Shown piece by piece: positions 1 through 6,925 of a stretch of 64,000 nt of DNA. Under the pieces are notes generated by a model, which had not been told where the DNA came from, did not search any database, and saw nothing but the letters and a program-made list of their open reading frames with translations. The stretch is from Dyella sp. A6 (GTDB lineage Bacteria; Pseudomonadota; Gammaproteobacteria; Xanthomonadales; Rhodanobacteraceae). Within the stretch, counting starts at the first letter, position 1. Each line of letters begins with the position of its first letter. The position numbers and the translations under genes were made by a program. Where the stretch lies: assembly GCF_036320485.1 (NCBI RefSeq), contig NZ_CP132911.1, positions 558,001 to 622,000 of the forward strand. Direction: 5' to 3'.

Positions 1-639
1 TGCATGTGCCTGGGTTTCGAGCGCGGTCTGCAGCGTGTGTTCGGCCAGCGCCGGCTGTGCGGCGCGCAGCAGTGCACGCACCGGGCCGTCGTGCAGCCAG
101 TCGTAGAACCGGCGGCGCTGTGCGAGGTCCGGGTGGCGATCACGGATGCGCGGTCGGTAACGGTGGGCCAGTCGTAACAGCGGGCCCCAGGCGGGATCGA
201 GCAGGCCTTCGATCCGTTCACGCAGGCGGCGGGCCAGTGCGGGAGCCACACCTGCGGTGGAAATGGCGACCTGCAGCGGCGAGCGGTCGATCACGGCCGG
301 CACCTGGAAGGTCGAGAGCGCCGGGTCGTCCACTACGTTCACCAGCCGACGCCGGGCGGTGGCTTCAGCGGCGATGCGCATGTTCAGCGGCCGGTCGCCG
401 GTCGCCGCGATCACCATCCAGCTGCCCTTCTGCCAGTTGCGTTGATAGCGTCCGGGAAGATGCGTGATGCGCCCCTGCACGGCCCATTCGCCGAGAGTGT
501 CAGTAAGTGTCGGGGCGCCGACGCTGACCCGCGCGCCGGCATCGAGCAGTGCCGCCGTTTTGCGCTCGGCCACCATGCCGCCACCCACCACCAGCACGGT
601 GCGGTCAGTGAGATCGGCGAACAGGGGATAGAGCGGCAT
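1..639 (-). CDS. cysG: Siroheme synthase, precorrin-2 dehydrogenase/ferrochelatase part (C-terminus outside window)
   Basis: The frame is open on the minus strand from an ATG at 639 to the window edge (213 codons), so the C-terminus is missing. The start reads [20 protein letters not shown], a Rossmann NAD-binding motif, followed by [12 protein letters not shown] and a basic patch, as in the Met8p/CysG-N family. That family oxidises precorrin-2 and inserts iron to make siroheme. Siroheme is the cofactor of the CysI sulfite reductase encoded nearby, so the context agrees. The window does not show whether the uroporphyrinogen methyltransferase half is fused. The gene diverges from cysB. Confidence 0.85.
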   Translation of the reverse strand, partial: MPLYPLFADLTDRTVLVVGGGMVAERKTAALLDAGARVSVGAPTLTDTLGEWAVQGRITHLPGRYQRNWQKGSWMVIAATGDRPLNMRIAAEATARRRLVNVVDDPALSTFQVPAVIDRSPLQVAISTAGVAPALARRLRERIEGLLDPAWGPLLRLAHRYRPRIRDRHPDLAQRRRFYDWLHDGPVRALLRAAQPALAEHTLQTALETQAHA

Positions 640-856
640 GGCGGCGGCGTTCGGGTGGAATGAGGCGGATCCACGTTACGGCATGACGCCGCGCGTACTG
701 AAATGACCGCTATGAACGAGGTTATGCCGGGCCATCATGATCTCCGAAAGCCTAGGCTCAATAAGGATTCAAATGGATGGATAGACGTCCAAATTGTCGA
801 TGTGTTAAGGTCGCGTGCATGTTGCCCGGCATGGTGCCGGCACCTGGAGATACGTC
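640..856. promoter_or_regulatory. Divergent cysG/cysB control region
   Basis: This gap between the divergent cysG and the cysB leader ORF is AT-richer than its surroundings around 755-810. It contains the rare palindromic sequence CCTAGGC at 751-757, which also occurs upstream of cysJ (6833-6839). No convincing -35/-10 pair or CysB half-sites could be assigned by eye. Calling it the shared promoter region is an inference from gene orientation. Confidence 0.4.
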
Positions 857-964
857 ATGCTGAAAATCATGTATAGCTATCCGCCGCGCACCATGTCCTG
901 TCCGTGTTCCAAGCGTCGCGTCGATACCCCTCATTCACGCTCATCACTGGACAGGACATCATGA
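857..964 (+). CDS. Candidate cysB leader peptide (35 aa, Cys-containing)
   Basis: Seen: an ATG at 857 lies 7 nt after GGAG (846-849). It opens a 35-codon frame containing the cluster MSCPCSKRR near residues 13-21. Its TGA (962-964) overlaps the cysB ATG (961-963) as ATGA. A well-placed ribosome site, two Cys codons and stop/start overlap fit a translated leader coupled to cysB. Inference: cysteine-dependent ribosome behaviour on this ORF could tune CysB synthesis. No homologue is known to me, and 35 codons can stay open by chance. Confidence 0.4.
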   Translation: MLKIMYSYPPRTMSCPCSKRRVDTPHSRSSLDRTS

Positions 965-1968
965 CCCTCACCCAGCTCCGCTATATCGTCGCCATTGCAG
1001 AGGCCGGCCTGAACATCACCATGGCCGCCGAAAACGTCTACGCCACGCAGTCGGGCATCAGCAAGCAGCTCAAGCAGCTGGAAGGGGAGCTCGGCTTCCA
1101 GGTGTTCACCCGGCGCGGCAAGAGTCTCGACAGCATCACGCCGGCCGGCGCGCAGGTGCTGGAGCGGGCCCGCATCATCCTCAACGAATCGCACAACATT
1201 CGTGCCCTGGCGGCCAATCTGCGTGCGGAATCGCGCGGTGAACTGGCGCTGGCCACCACCCACACCCAGGCGCGTTTCGTGCTGCCCGAGCCGATCGCGC
1301 GGCTCAAGAAGCAGTATCCCGACCTCAGCGTGCATATCCGTCCGCAGGGCGAGAGCCGGGTGATCAGCCTGTTCGAAAGCGGCGAGGTCGACCTGGCCAT
1401 CGTCAGCACCAGTGGGGCGCAGCCGGAGGGCGGCATCGCGGTGCCGCTGTATCGCTGGCGTCGACGTGCCGTGGTGCCGCGCGGGCATGCGCTGGCGAAG
1501 CTGAAGCGGCCGCTGCGGCTGGCCGATCTGGCCGATCTTCCACTGGTCAGCTACGAGTCCTCGCTGCAGCCGGAATCCTCGCTGCGCCGTGCGTTCGCCG
1601 CGGTCGGCCTGGAGCCGAACATCGCCTGCACCTCGGCCGATGCCGATCTGATCAAGACCTACGTGCTGGCCGGCCTGGGCGTGGGCATTCTCGCCGAGAT
1701 GGCATTGGGAGACGCTGACGCGCGCGAGCTGGTGGTGCTGGATATCGACACCTTGCTGCCCGAATGCATCAGCTGGCTGGTGTTGCGTCGGGACCGCGTG
1801 CTGCGTAGTTATGTGGCGCAGCTGGCGCGCCTGGTCGCACCGCAGCTGGACGAGTCCGAGCTGCGCCGTGTGGTGGCCGGCCACGCCGCTCCGTCCTGGC
1901 CAAAGGCGCCACTGTGGCGCGAAAGCGGTTCGCGCGGCAGGCGTGCGGCGGCGGTCCACGCGGCCTGA
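961..1968 (+). CDS. cysB: CysB-type LysR transcriptional regulator of sulfur assimilation
   Basis: This 335-residue protein matches the usual CysB length of about 324. It starts MTLTQLRYIVAIAEAG and has an N-terminal winged helix-turn-helix (YATQSGISKQLKQLEGELG, residues about 27-45). A LysR substrate-binding domain follows, with the TTHTQARFVLP segment of the CysB/Cbl effector pocket. CysB proteins activate cysteine biosynthesis genes in response to O-/N-acetylserine. The ATG at 961 was chosen over an upstream in-frame start because CysB proteins begin at this motif and an AGGA lies just upstream. It faces away from cysG and is convergent with the cysJIH operon, its likely target. Confidence 0.93.
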   Translation: MTLTQLRYIVAIAEAGLNITMAAENVYATQSGISKQLKQLEGELGFQVFTRRGKSLDSITPAGAQVLERARIILNESHNIRALAANLRAESRGELALATTHTQARFVLPEPIARLKKQYPDLSVHIRPQGESRVISLFESGEVDLAIVSTSGAQPEGGIAVPLYRWRRRAVVPRGHALAKLKRPLRLADLADLPLVSYESSLQPESSLRRAFAAVGLEPNIACTSADADLIKTYVLAGLGVGILAEMALGDADARELVVLDIDTLLPECISWLVLRRDRVLRSYVAQLARLVAPQLDESELRRVVAGHAAPSWPKAPLWRESGSRGRRAAAVHAA

Positions 1969-1998
1969 GATCGTCGCGGGCACGGCGGTCCGCGTCCG

Positions 1999-2541
1999 TC
2001 AGTGCAGGCGTTGGCCGGTGCCGGCCAGCGCCTCCCCGGCGACTTGAAGAGAGTAGGGCGCGAATGCCCAAACGGTGCCTGCACGAGGTGCCGATGACAC
2101 GTTCCGGTCGTCCAGGCCGGTGATGCGGCCACCCAGGTAAACCGGTCCGGTGTGCTGCAGCAGCTCGACGATGGCGGGGTGATGCCGGCTCATGCTGCCG
2201 TACAGCGACCGCGCTTCATGCAGGTGGTCGGGAAAGTAGATGTCGTCGATGTCGAGCTCGGCCAGCACGGTGCCGAGCGCATCGCAGAGTCCGATGCGCT
2301 CGCCGCGGTCCAGTGTGGCCGCGAATGCTTCGTCCACGTCCAGCGTGACCGGCCACGCCCATGGAGTGCCGTCGCGCAGCTGCATGCTACGCAGCACGCA
2401 GTCATAGTCCGTTCGGCCAAGAAAACCCTGTAGCGGAGCCAGTGTGCCATCGAGCAGCTGCCGTAGCGTGTGCTGCTGGCGCGCACGAAGCGTCCAGTGC
2501 TTGAGCGGCTTGTCGCTACGCAGGAAGCTGGCTTCAGACAT
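1999..2541 (-). CDS. Stand-alone ATP-sulfurylase N-terminal (PUA-like) domain protein
   Basis: This 180-residue protein starts inside the end of cysH (8-nt overlap), so it is the last gene of the cysJIH operon. Residues about 25-143 resemble the N-terminal PUA-like domain of monomeric sulfate adenylyltransferase: [27 protein letters not shown] and the closing [12 protein letters not shown]. The catalytic domain with its QxRNP and HxGH nucleotide-binding motifs is absent. The sequence ends about 37 residues later, where cysB begins on the other strand. Known: in full enzymes this domain packs against the catalytic domain. Inferred: it may regulate or scaffold sulfate activation. It cannot be an ATP sulfurylase alone. 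Confidence 0.75.
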   Translation of the reverse strand: MSEASFLRSDKPLKHWTLRARQQHTLRQLLDGTLAPLQGFLGRTDYDCVLRSMQLRDGTPWAWPVTLDVDEAFAATLDRGERIGLCDALGTVLAELDIDDIYFPDHLHEARSLYGSMSRHHPAIVELLQHTGPVYLGGRITGLDDRNVSSAPRAGTVWAFAPYSLQVAGEALAGTGQRLH

Positions 2542-3259
2542 CGAGATGGATGCCGCATTCGCGCTTGAGGCCGAAGAAGCGCGTGTCCTCTTCGCGCATG
2601 CCCGGTTCCCAGCGGCGCGTAGTGTGGGTGTCGCCGATCGATACGTAACCCTGGTCCCACAGTGGGTGATAGGGCAACTGGTGGCGGCGCAGATACATGC
2701 CGACGTCACGATCGGTCCAGTCGACGATGGGGTGCACTTTCCAGCGCTCCGGGCGCTTTTCGAGCACTGGTGCATCCGCGCGGCTGCGCGACTGCTGGCG
2801 TCGCAGGCCGGCGAACCAGGTGCCGGCGCACAGCGTGTCCAGCGCCTTGCGCATCGGTTCCACCTTGGCCAGCCGGTTGTAGCGGTCGAGTCCGTCGTGG
2901 CCCTGCGTCCACAGTTGGCCATGTCGGGCCTGCAGCCAGCCCGCGGACAGCTCGGGGCGCTCGACATGCAGGTTCAGCTTCAACCGGTCGGCGAGCTGGT
3001 CGATGAAGCGGTAGGTTTCTGGAAACAGGTAGCCGGTGTCGATCACGATGACCGGAATATCGGGGTGCTGCTGCGTGAGCAGGTGCAGCGAGACCGCTGC
3101 CTGGGCGCCGAAACTGGAGGAAAGCACGTGGGCGCCGGGAAGGTGTTCAAGCGCCCAGCGCACGCGCTCCTCGGCCGTCTGCGTCGTCAGCCAGTCTTCC
3201 AGCTCGTGGCGGGCGCGGCCGTCATGGCTTGCATCGGCAAGAGCGGGTGCGGCGTTCAT
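2534..3259 (-). CDS. cysH: Phosphoadenosine phosphosulfate (PAPS) reductase
   Basis: CysH reduces PAPS to sulfite with thioredoxin. The 241-residue protein has the PP-loop motif [10 protein letters not shown] (residues about 47-56), [14 protein letters not shown], and the C-terminal catalytic ECGIH with Cys235. It lacks the paired Cys-Cys motifs that bind the [4Fe-4S] cluster of APS reductases. It is therefore the PAPS type, as in E. coli, and requires a CysC kinase encoded elsewhere. Its ATG overlaps the cysI stop (ATGA), and the next gene starts inside its 3' end, so translation is probably coupled along the operon. Confidence 0.95.
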   Translation of the reverse strand: MNAAPALADASHDGRARHELEDWLTTQTAEERVRWALEHLPGAHVLSSSFGAQAAVSLHLLTQQHPDIPVIVIDTGYLFPETYRFIDQLADRLKLNLHVERPELSAGWLQARHGQLWTQGHDGLDRYNRLAKVEPMRKALDTLCAGTWFAGLRRQQSRSRADAPVLEKRPERWKVHPIVDWTDRDVGMYLRRHQLPYHPLWDQGYVSIGDTHTTRRWEPGMREEDTRFFGLKRECGIHLDV

Positions 3260-4986
3260 GCGATCGTTTCCACCTCGATGGCATGGCGCGGTGGCGGCAG
3301 CAGATCGCTGCGGACGAGGAAGTCGCCAAAGTGCTCGGCGGCGTTCCGTTCAGCGGCGAAACGCGCGAACAACGCATCGAGTTCGGCCAGGATGGCGGCT
3401 TCGTCGATGTTTTCGCGCAGCGGACGGTTGAGTCGGCGACCGGCGAAATCGGCGCCCAGGCGCAGGTCGTAGCGACCCGGTGCACGGCCGACCAGTGCGA
3501 TCTCGCCGAGATAGGGGCGCGAGCACCCGTTGGGGCAACCGGAAAGGCGCAGCAGGATCGGTTCGCCGAGCAGGCCGTGATGATCGAGTAAGGCTTCCAG
3601 CCTGGGCAGCAGCTCGGGCAGATAACGCTCGCTCTCCGCCATGGCCATGGCGCAGGTGGGCAGGGCCACGCAGGCAATGGCATGGCGGCGGATGCCGCTC
3701 TGCCGCAGGTAACCGTCGAGCCCGTGCTCGGCGACCAGTGCATCGATGCGCGCCCGCTCGTCGGCCGGCACGTTGGCGATGATCAGGTTCTGGTTGCAGG
3801 TCATGCGGAACTCGCCGCGATGGACTTCCGCAATGGCGCGCAGCCCGCTCAGCAGGGTTTGGCCGGGACGGTCGGCAAGGCGTCCGGACTCGATCTGCAA
3901 CGTCAGGTGCCAGCGGCCGTTCGTGTCCTCGGTCCAGCCATAGCGGTCACCGTTATGGTCGAAGTGATATGGCCGCGACGGGGCCAGAGCAAAGCCCAGG
4001 CGTTCTTCCAGCTCGGCCTTGAAGGCAGCGAGACCCATCCGGTCGATGGTGTATTTCAGGCGCGCGTGGCGACGGTCTTCGCGGTTGCCGCGATCGCGTT
4101 GCAGCTCGACCACCGTGGTGGCGGTGTGCAGCAGCTGATCGGGCGTGACGAAGCCGATCACGCTGCCAAGCCGCGGATAGGTGCTGGAGTCGCCGTGGGT
4201 CGCGCCCATGCCACCGCCCACGGCCACGTTGAAGCCGAGCAGCGCACTGTCTTCGATGATGGCGACCAGACCGAGATCCTGCGCGAAGACGTCGGCGTCG
4301 TTGATCGGCGGCACAGCTACGCCGATCTTGAACTTGCGCGGCAGATAGGTGGGTCCGTACAGCGGCTCGCTTTCGGTGGCGGGTGCCGCCGCTTCACCAC
4401 CGGCGACCTGTTCGCCATCCAGCCAGATCTCGTGGTACGCGCGGGTCTGCGGACGCAGATGGATGGCCAGCTTGGTGACCCACGCCTGGACCTGGTCGTG
4501 CGCGGCGGAGAGCAGCGGGTTCACGCTGGCGACCACGTTGCGGTTGACGTCGCCGCAGGCGGCCAGGGTGGTGATCAGGGCATCGTTCATCGCGGCGATG
4601 GAACGCTTCAGGTCGCGCTTGAGGATGCCGTGCAGCTGGAAGGTCTGGCGCGTGGTGATGCGCAGCGTGCCGTTGGCCCAGGTGCGTGCGATCTGGTCGA
4701 ACGCCAGCCACTGCGACGGGCTAAGCACACCGCCGGCGATGCAGGCGCGGACCATGAACTGGTAGGCAGGCTCCAGCTTCTGCCGCCGGCGCTCCTCGCG
4801 CAGGTCGCGGTCGTCCTGCTGGTAGCTGCCGTGGAATTTCAGCAGCTTGTTGTCGTCTTCGCTGATGGCGCCGGTGACCGGGTCGCGCAGACCCTCGGCG
4901 ATGCTGCCGCGCAGGAAGCGGCTGTTCGACTTGATCGTCTCCATGTCGGAAACAGACGCGGCGGATGGGGTATCGGTGCTGCTCAT
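3256..4986 (-). CDS. cysI: Sulfite reductase hemoprotein beta subunit
   Basis: CysI carries siroheme and a [4Fe-4S] cluster and performs the six-electron reduction of sulfite to sulfide with electrons from CysJ. The 576 residues match the family length. [10 protein letters not shown] marks the first ferredoxin-like half. The cluster ligands are visible as CVALPTC (Cys439, Cys445) and CPNGC (Cys484, Cys488), almost the E. coli spacing. It lies 9 nt after cysJ and overlaps cysH by 4 nt. The neighbouring cysG product would supply its siroheme. Confidence 0.96.
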   Translation of the reverse strand: MSSTDTPSAASVSDMETIKSNSRFLRGSIAEGLRDPVTGAISEDDNKLLKFHGSYQQDDRDLREERRRQKLEPAYQFMVRACIAGGVLSPSQWLAFDQIARTWANGTLRITTRQTFQLHGILKRDLKRSIAAMNDALITTLAACGDVNRNVVASVNPLLSAAHDQVQAWVTKLAIHLRPQTRAYHEIWLDGEQVAGGEAAAPATESEPLYGPTYLPRKFKIGVAVPPINDADVFAQDLGLVAIIEDSALLGFNVAVGGGMGATHGDSSTYPRLGSVIGFVTPDQLLHTATTVVELQRDRGNREDRRHARLKYTIDRMGLAAFKAELEERLGFALAPSRPYHFDHNGDRYGWTEDTNGRWHLTLQIESGRLADRPGQTLLSGLRAIAEVHRGEFRMTCNQNLIIANVPADERARIDALVAEHGLDGYLRQSGIRRHAIACVALPTCAMAMAESERYLPELLPRLEALLDHHGLLGEPILLRLSGCPNGCSRPYLGEIALVGRAPGRYDLRLGADFAGRRLNRPLRENIDEAAILAELDALFARFAAERNAAEHFGDFLVRSDLLPPPRHAIEVETIA

Positions 4987-4995
4987 GGGGTGGGC

Positions 4996-6795
4996 TCAGT
5001 ACACGTCGCGGGCGTAACGGCCCTGCTGGATGAGTTCGCCGAGCCAGGCATCGGCGTCTTCGGTGCTGCGGCCGCCGTGTTCGGCGACGATGTCGATCAG
5101 GGTGCGGTGCACGTCCTTGGCCATGCGGTTGGCATCGCCGCAGACATACAGGTGCGCGCCGCCGTCGAGCCAGGCGTAGAGTTCGCGGCCCTGTTCGCGC
5201 AGGCGATGCTGTACATAGATCTTGTCGGCCTGGTCGCGCGAGAAGGCCAGATCCAGACGGTGCAGCTGGCCCTGCTTGAGCGCCTGTTGCCATTCCACCT
5301 GATATAGGAAGTCGGAATGGAAGTGCGGGTTGCCGAACAGCAGCCAGTTGCGTCCGCTGGCGCCGCTTTCGACGCGCTCCTGCACGAACCCGCGGAAGGG
5401 GGCGACGCCGGTGCCGGGGCCGATCATCACGATGTCGCGGCTGCCGTCGGCGGGGAGCCGGAAACGCTCGTTGGATTCGATGAACACGGGGACGGTGTCG
5501 CCCTCGGCACGTTCGACCAGGTGGCGGCTGGCGGTACCCCAGCGTGCCTGTCCGTCGAACTGGTAGTCGACATGGGCCACGGTCAGGTGGGCTTCTTCAC
5601 CCACCACAGCGGCGCTGGAGGCGATCGAGTACAGCCGTGGTGCCAGCGGCCGCAGCGCGGCGACCAGTTCGTCGGCACGCCATGCGGCCGGATGGCGCTG
5701 CAGCAGGTCGAGTAGCTGCCAGCTGTCGAACAGCCGGCCAAGGGCCTCGCGCGCTTCCGGTTGCAGCAAGGCCCGCAGCGCGTCGCTGTCGGCGCGCTCC
5801 GCATGCGCAGCGAGGAACGGACGGGTCAGTCGGGTCAGTTCGCGACGCTCGGCCAGCCAGCGGCGCAGTGGCAGCTCCTGGTCGTTCTGCCGGACCGCGG
5901 TGTCGCCGTCTAGACGGAGCGTGGCAAGCACGGCATCGACCAGCAGCGGCGACTGCACCGGCCAGATGCCGAGTGCGTCGCCCGGTGCATAGTGCAGACC
6001 GGAGCCTTCCAGCGACAGTTCGAGGTGCCGCACGTCGCGATCGCTGTCGCGGCCGGTGATGCGCTGGTTCAGAAGCACCGGCGCGGCAAAGGGGTGTTCG
6101 CGGGTCCAGCTGGCGCCGGCACGGGTCGGTCGCAGCGGCGTGACCGTGGCCATTGGCGTCTGGGTCCGGAGCTGCTCGCGGGCCTGCTGCAGGGCCTGGT
6201 CCAGCCAGGGCGAGGCGATCGTCTCCAGGTCGACGTCGGCATCGCCACGCGCGAACAGGCGCTGGCCGCCGAGTTCGGCAAGGCGTTCGTCGAGCTGCCG
6301 CCCGATCGCGCAGAACTGCGGATAGCTCGAATCGCCCAGACCGAGCACCGCGTAGTGCAGCTGGGCGAGTTTCGGTGCGCGCGTGCCGGCCAGGAAGTCG
6401 ACCAGCGCGCGGGCATCGTCCGGCGGCTCGCCGTCGCCTTGGGTGCTGATCACGATGTACAGCAGGTGCTCGTTCTTCAGTTCGCGCAGCACATAGGCGT
6501 CGGCCCGCTGTATACGCACGGCCAGCCCGGAAGCTTCGGCCCGGCGGCCCAGGTCTTCGGCGAGCCGCTTGGCGTTGCCGGTCTGGCTGCCGTACAGCAC
6601 GGTCAGTCGCTGCTGTGCGGTTGTCGCCAGCGCGACCGCGGGTTCGCTGTGCCCGCCATGTTCGGCCGGGCGCTGGACCGCCAGCCCGGCAAGGTAGCCG
6701 GACAGCCAGTGCAGCGAGGGTGCATCCAGCCCGTCGACCAGCTGGCGGGCCAGCTGCTGCTTGTCCTCGGAGAGTGCGGAAAGGAAGGCGGTCAT
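4996..6795 (-). CDS. cysJ: NADPH sulfite reductase flavoprotein alpha subunit
   Basis: This is the first gene of the cysJIH operon. The 599-residue protein has an N-terminal flavodoxin domain (FMN loop GSQTGNAKRLAE near residues 69-80, then STQGDGEPPDDA). It also has a cytochrome P450 reductase-like FAD domain (RLYSIASS) and an NADPH domain (GPGTGVAPFRGFVQER, LYVCGDANRMAKDVH), and ends in the usual aromatic DVY. It passes electrons NADPH-FAD-FMN-CysI. The 130 bp to glnE hold the divergent promoters, and CysB control is likely but no site could be proven. Confidence 0.96.
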   Translation of the reverse strand: MTAFLSALSEDKQQLARQLVDGLDAPSLHWLSGYLAGLAVQRPAEHGGHSEPAVALATTAQQRLTVLYGSQTGNAKRLAEDLGRRAEASGLAVRIQRADAYVLRELKNEHLLYIVISTQGDGEPPDDARALVDFLAGTRAPKLAQLHYAVLGLGDSSYPQFCAIGRQLDERLAELGGQRLFARGDADVDLETIASPWLDQALQQAREQLRTQTPMATVTPLRPTRAGASWTREHPFAAPVLLNQRITGRDSDRDVRHLELSLEGSGLHYAPGDALGIWPVQSPLLVDAVLATLRLDGDTAVRQNDQELPLRRWLAERRELTRLTRPFLAAHAERADSDALRALLQPEAREALGRLFDSWQLLDLLQRHPAAWRADELVAALRPLAPRLYSIASSAAVVGEEAHLTVAHVDYQFDGQARWGTASRHLVERAEGDTVPVFIESNERFRLPADGSRDIVMIGPGTGVAPFRGFVQERVESGASGRNWLLFGNPHFHSDFLYQVEWQQALKQGQLHRLDLAFSRDQADKIYVQHRLREQGRELYAWLDGGAHLYVCGDANRMAKDVHRTLIDIVAEHGGRSTEDADAWLGELIQQGRYARDVY

Positions 6796-6925
6796 CGCAG
6801 TGATGCTTTTGGACGGCTATTCGGTATTTCATCCTAGGCATGTCGCGACAGTAGCGAAAAGGACGGGATGGCATGCGGTTATGCCCGCAGCTCATGGACC
6901 CGGGGCGAACCGGCATAATGCCGGC
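6796..6925. promoter_or_regulatory. Divergent cysJ/glnE promoter region
   Basis: Seen: a -10-like CATAAT at 6914-6919 places a transcription start at about 6926, exactly the glnE ATG, which would make glnE leaderless or nearly so. On the cysJ side lies an AT-richer block (6818-6832) next to CCTAGGC (6833-6839), a sequence shared with the cysG/cysB gap. A CysB site is expected here from known biology, but I cannot assign one. Confidence 0.4.

Noticed and set aside
712..876. 54-codon frame upstream of cysB containing ACCPAWC
   Set aside because: No Shine-Dalgarno before its ATG at 712, and it overlaps the better-initiated leader ORF at 857. The Cys codons are probably chance.
931..1983. Long minus-strand open frame (350 codons) antisense to cysB
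   Set aside because: Mirror frame of a high-GC gene; the Gln/Arg/His-rich composition has no recognisable domain.
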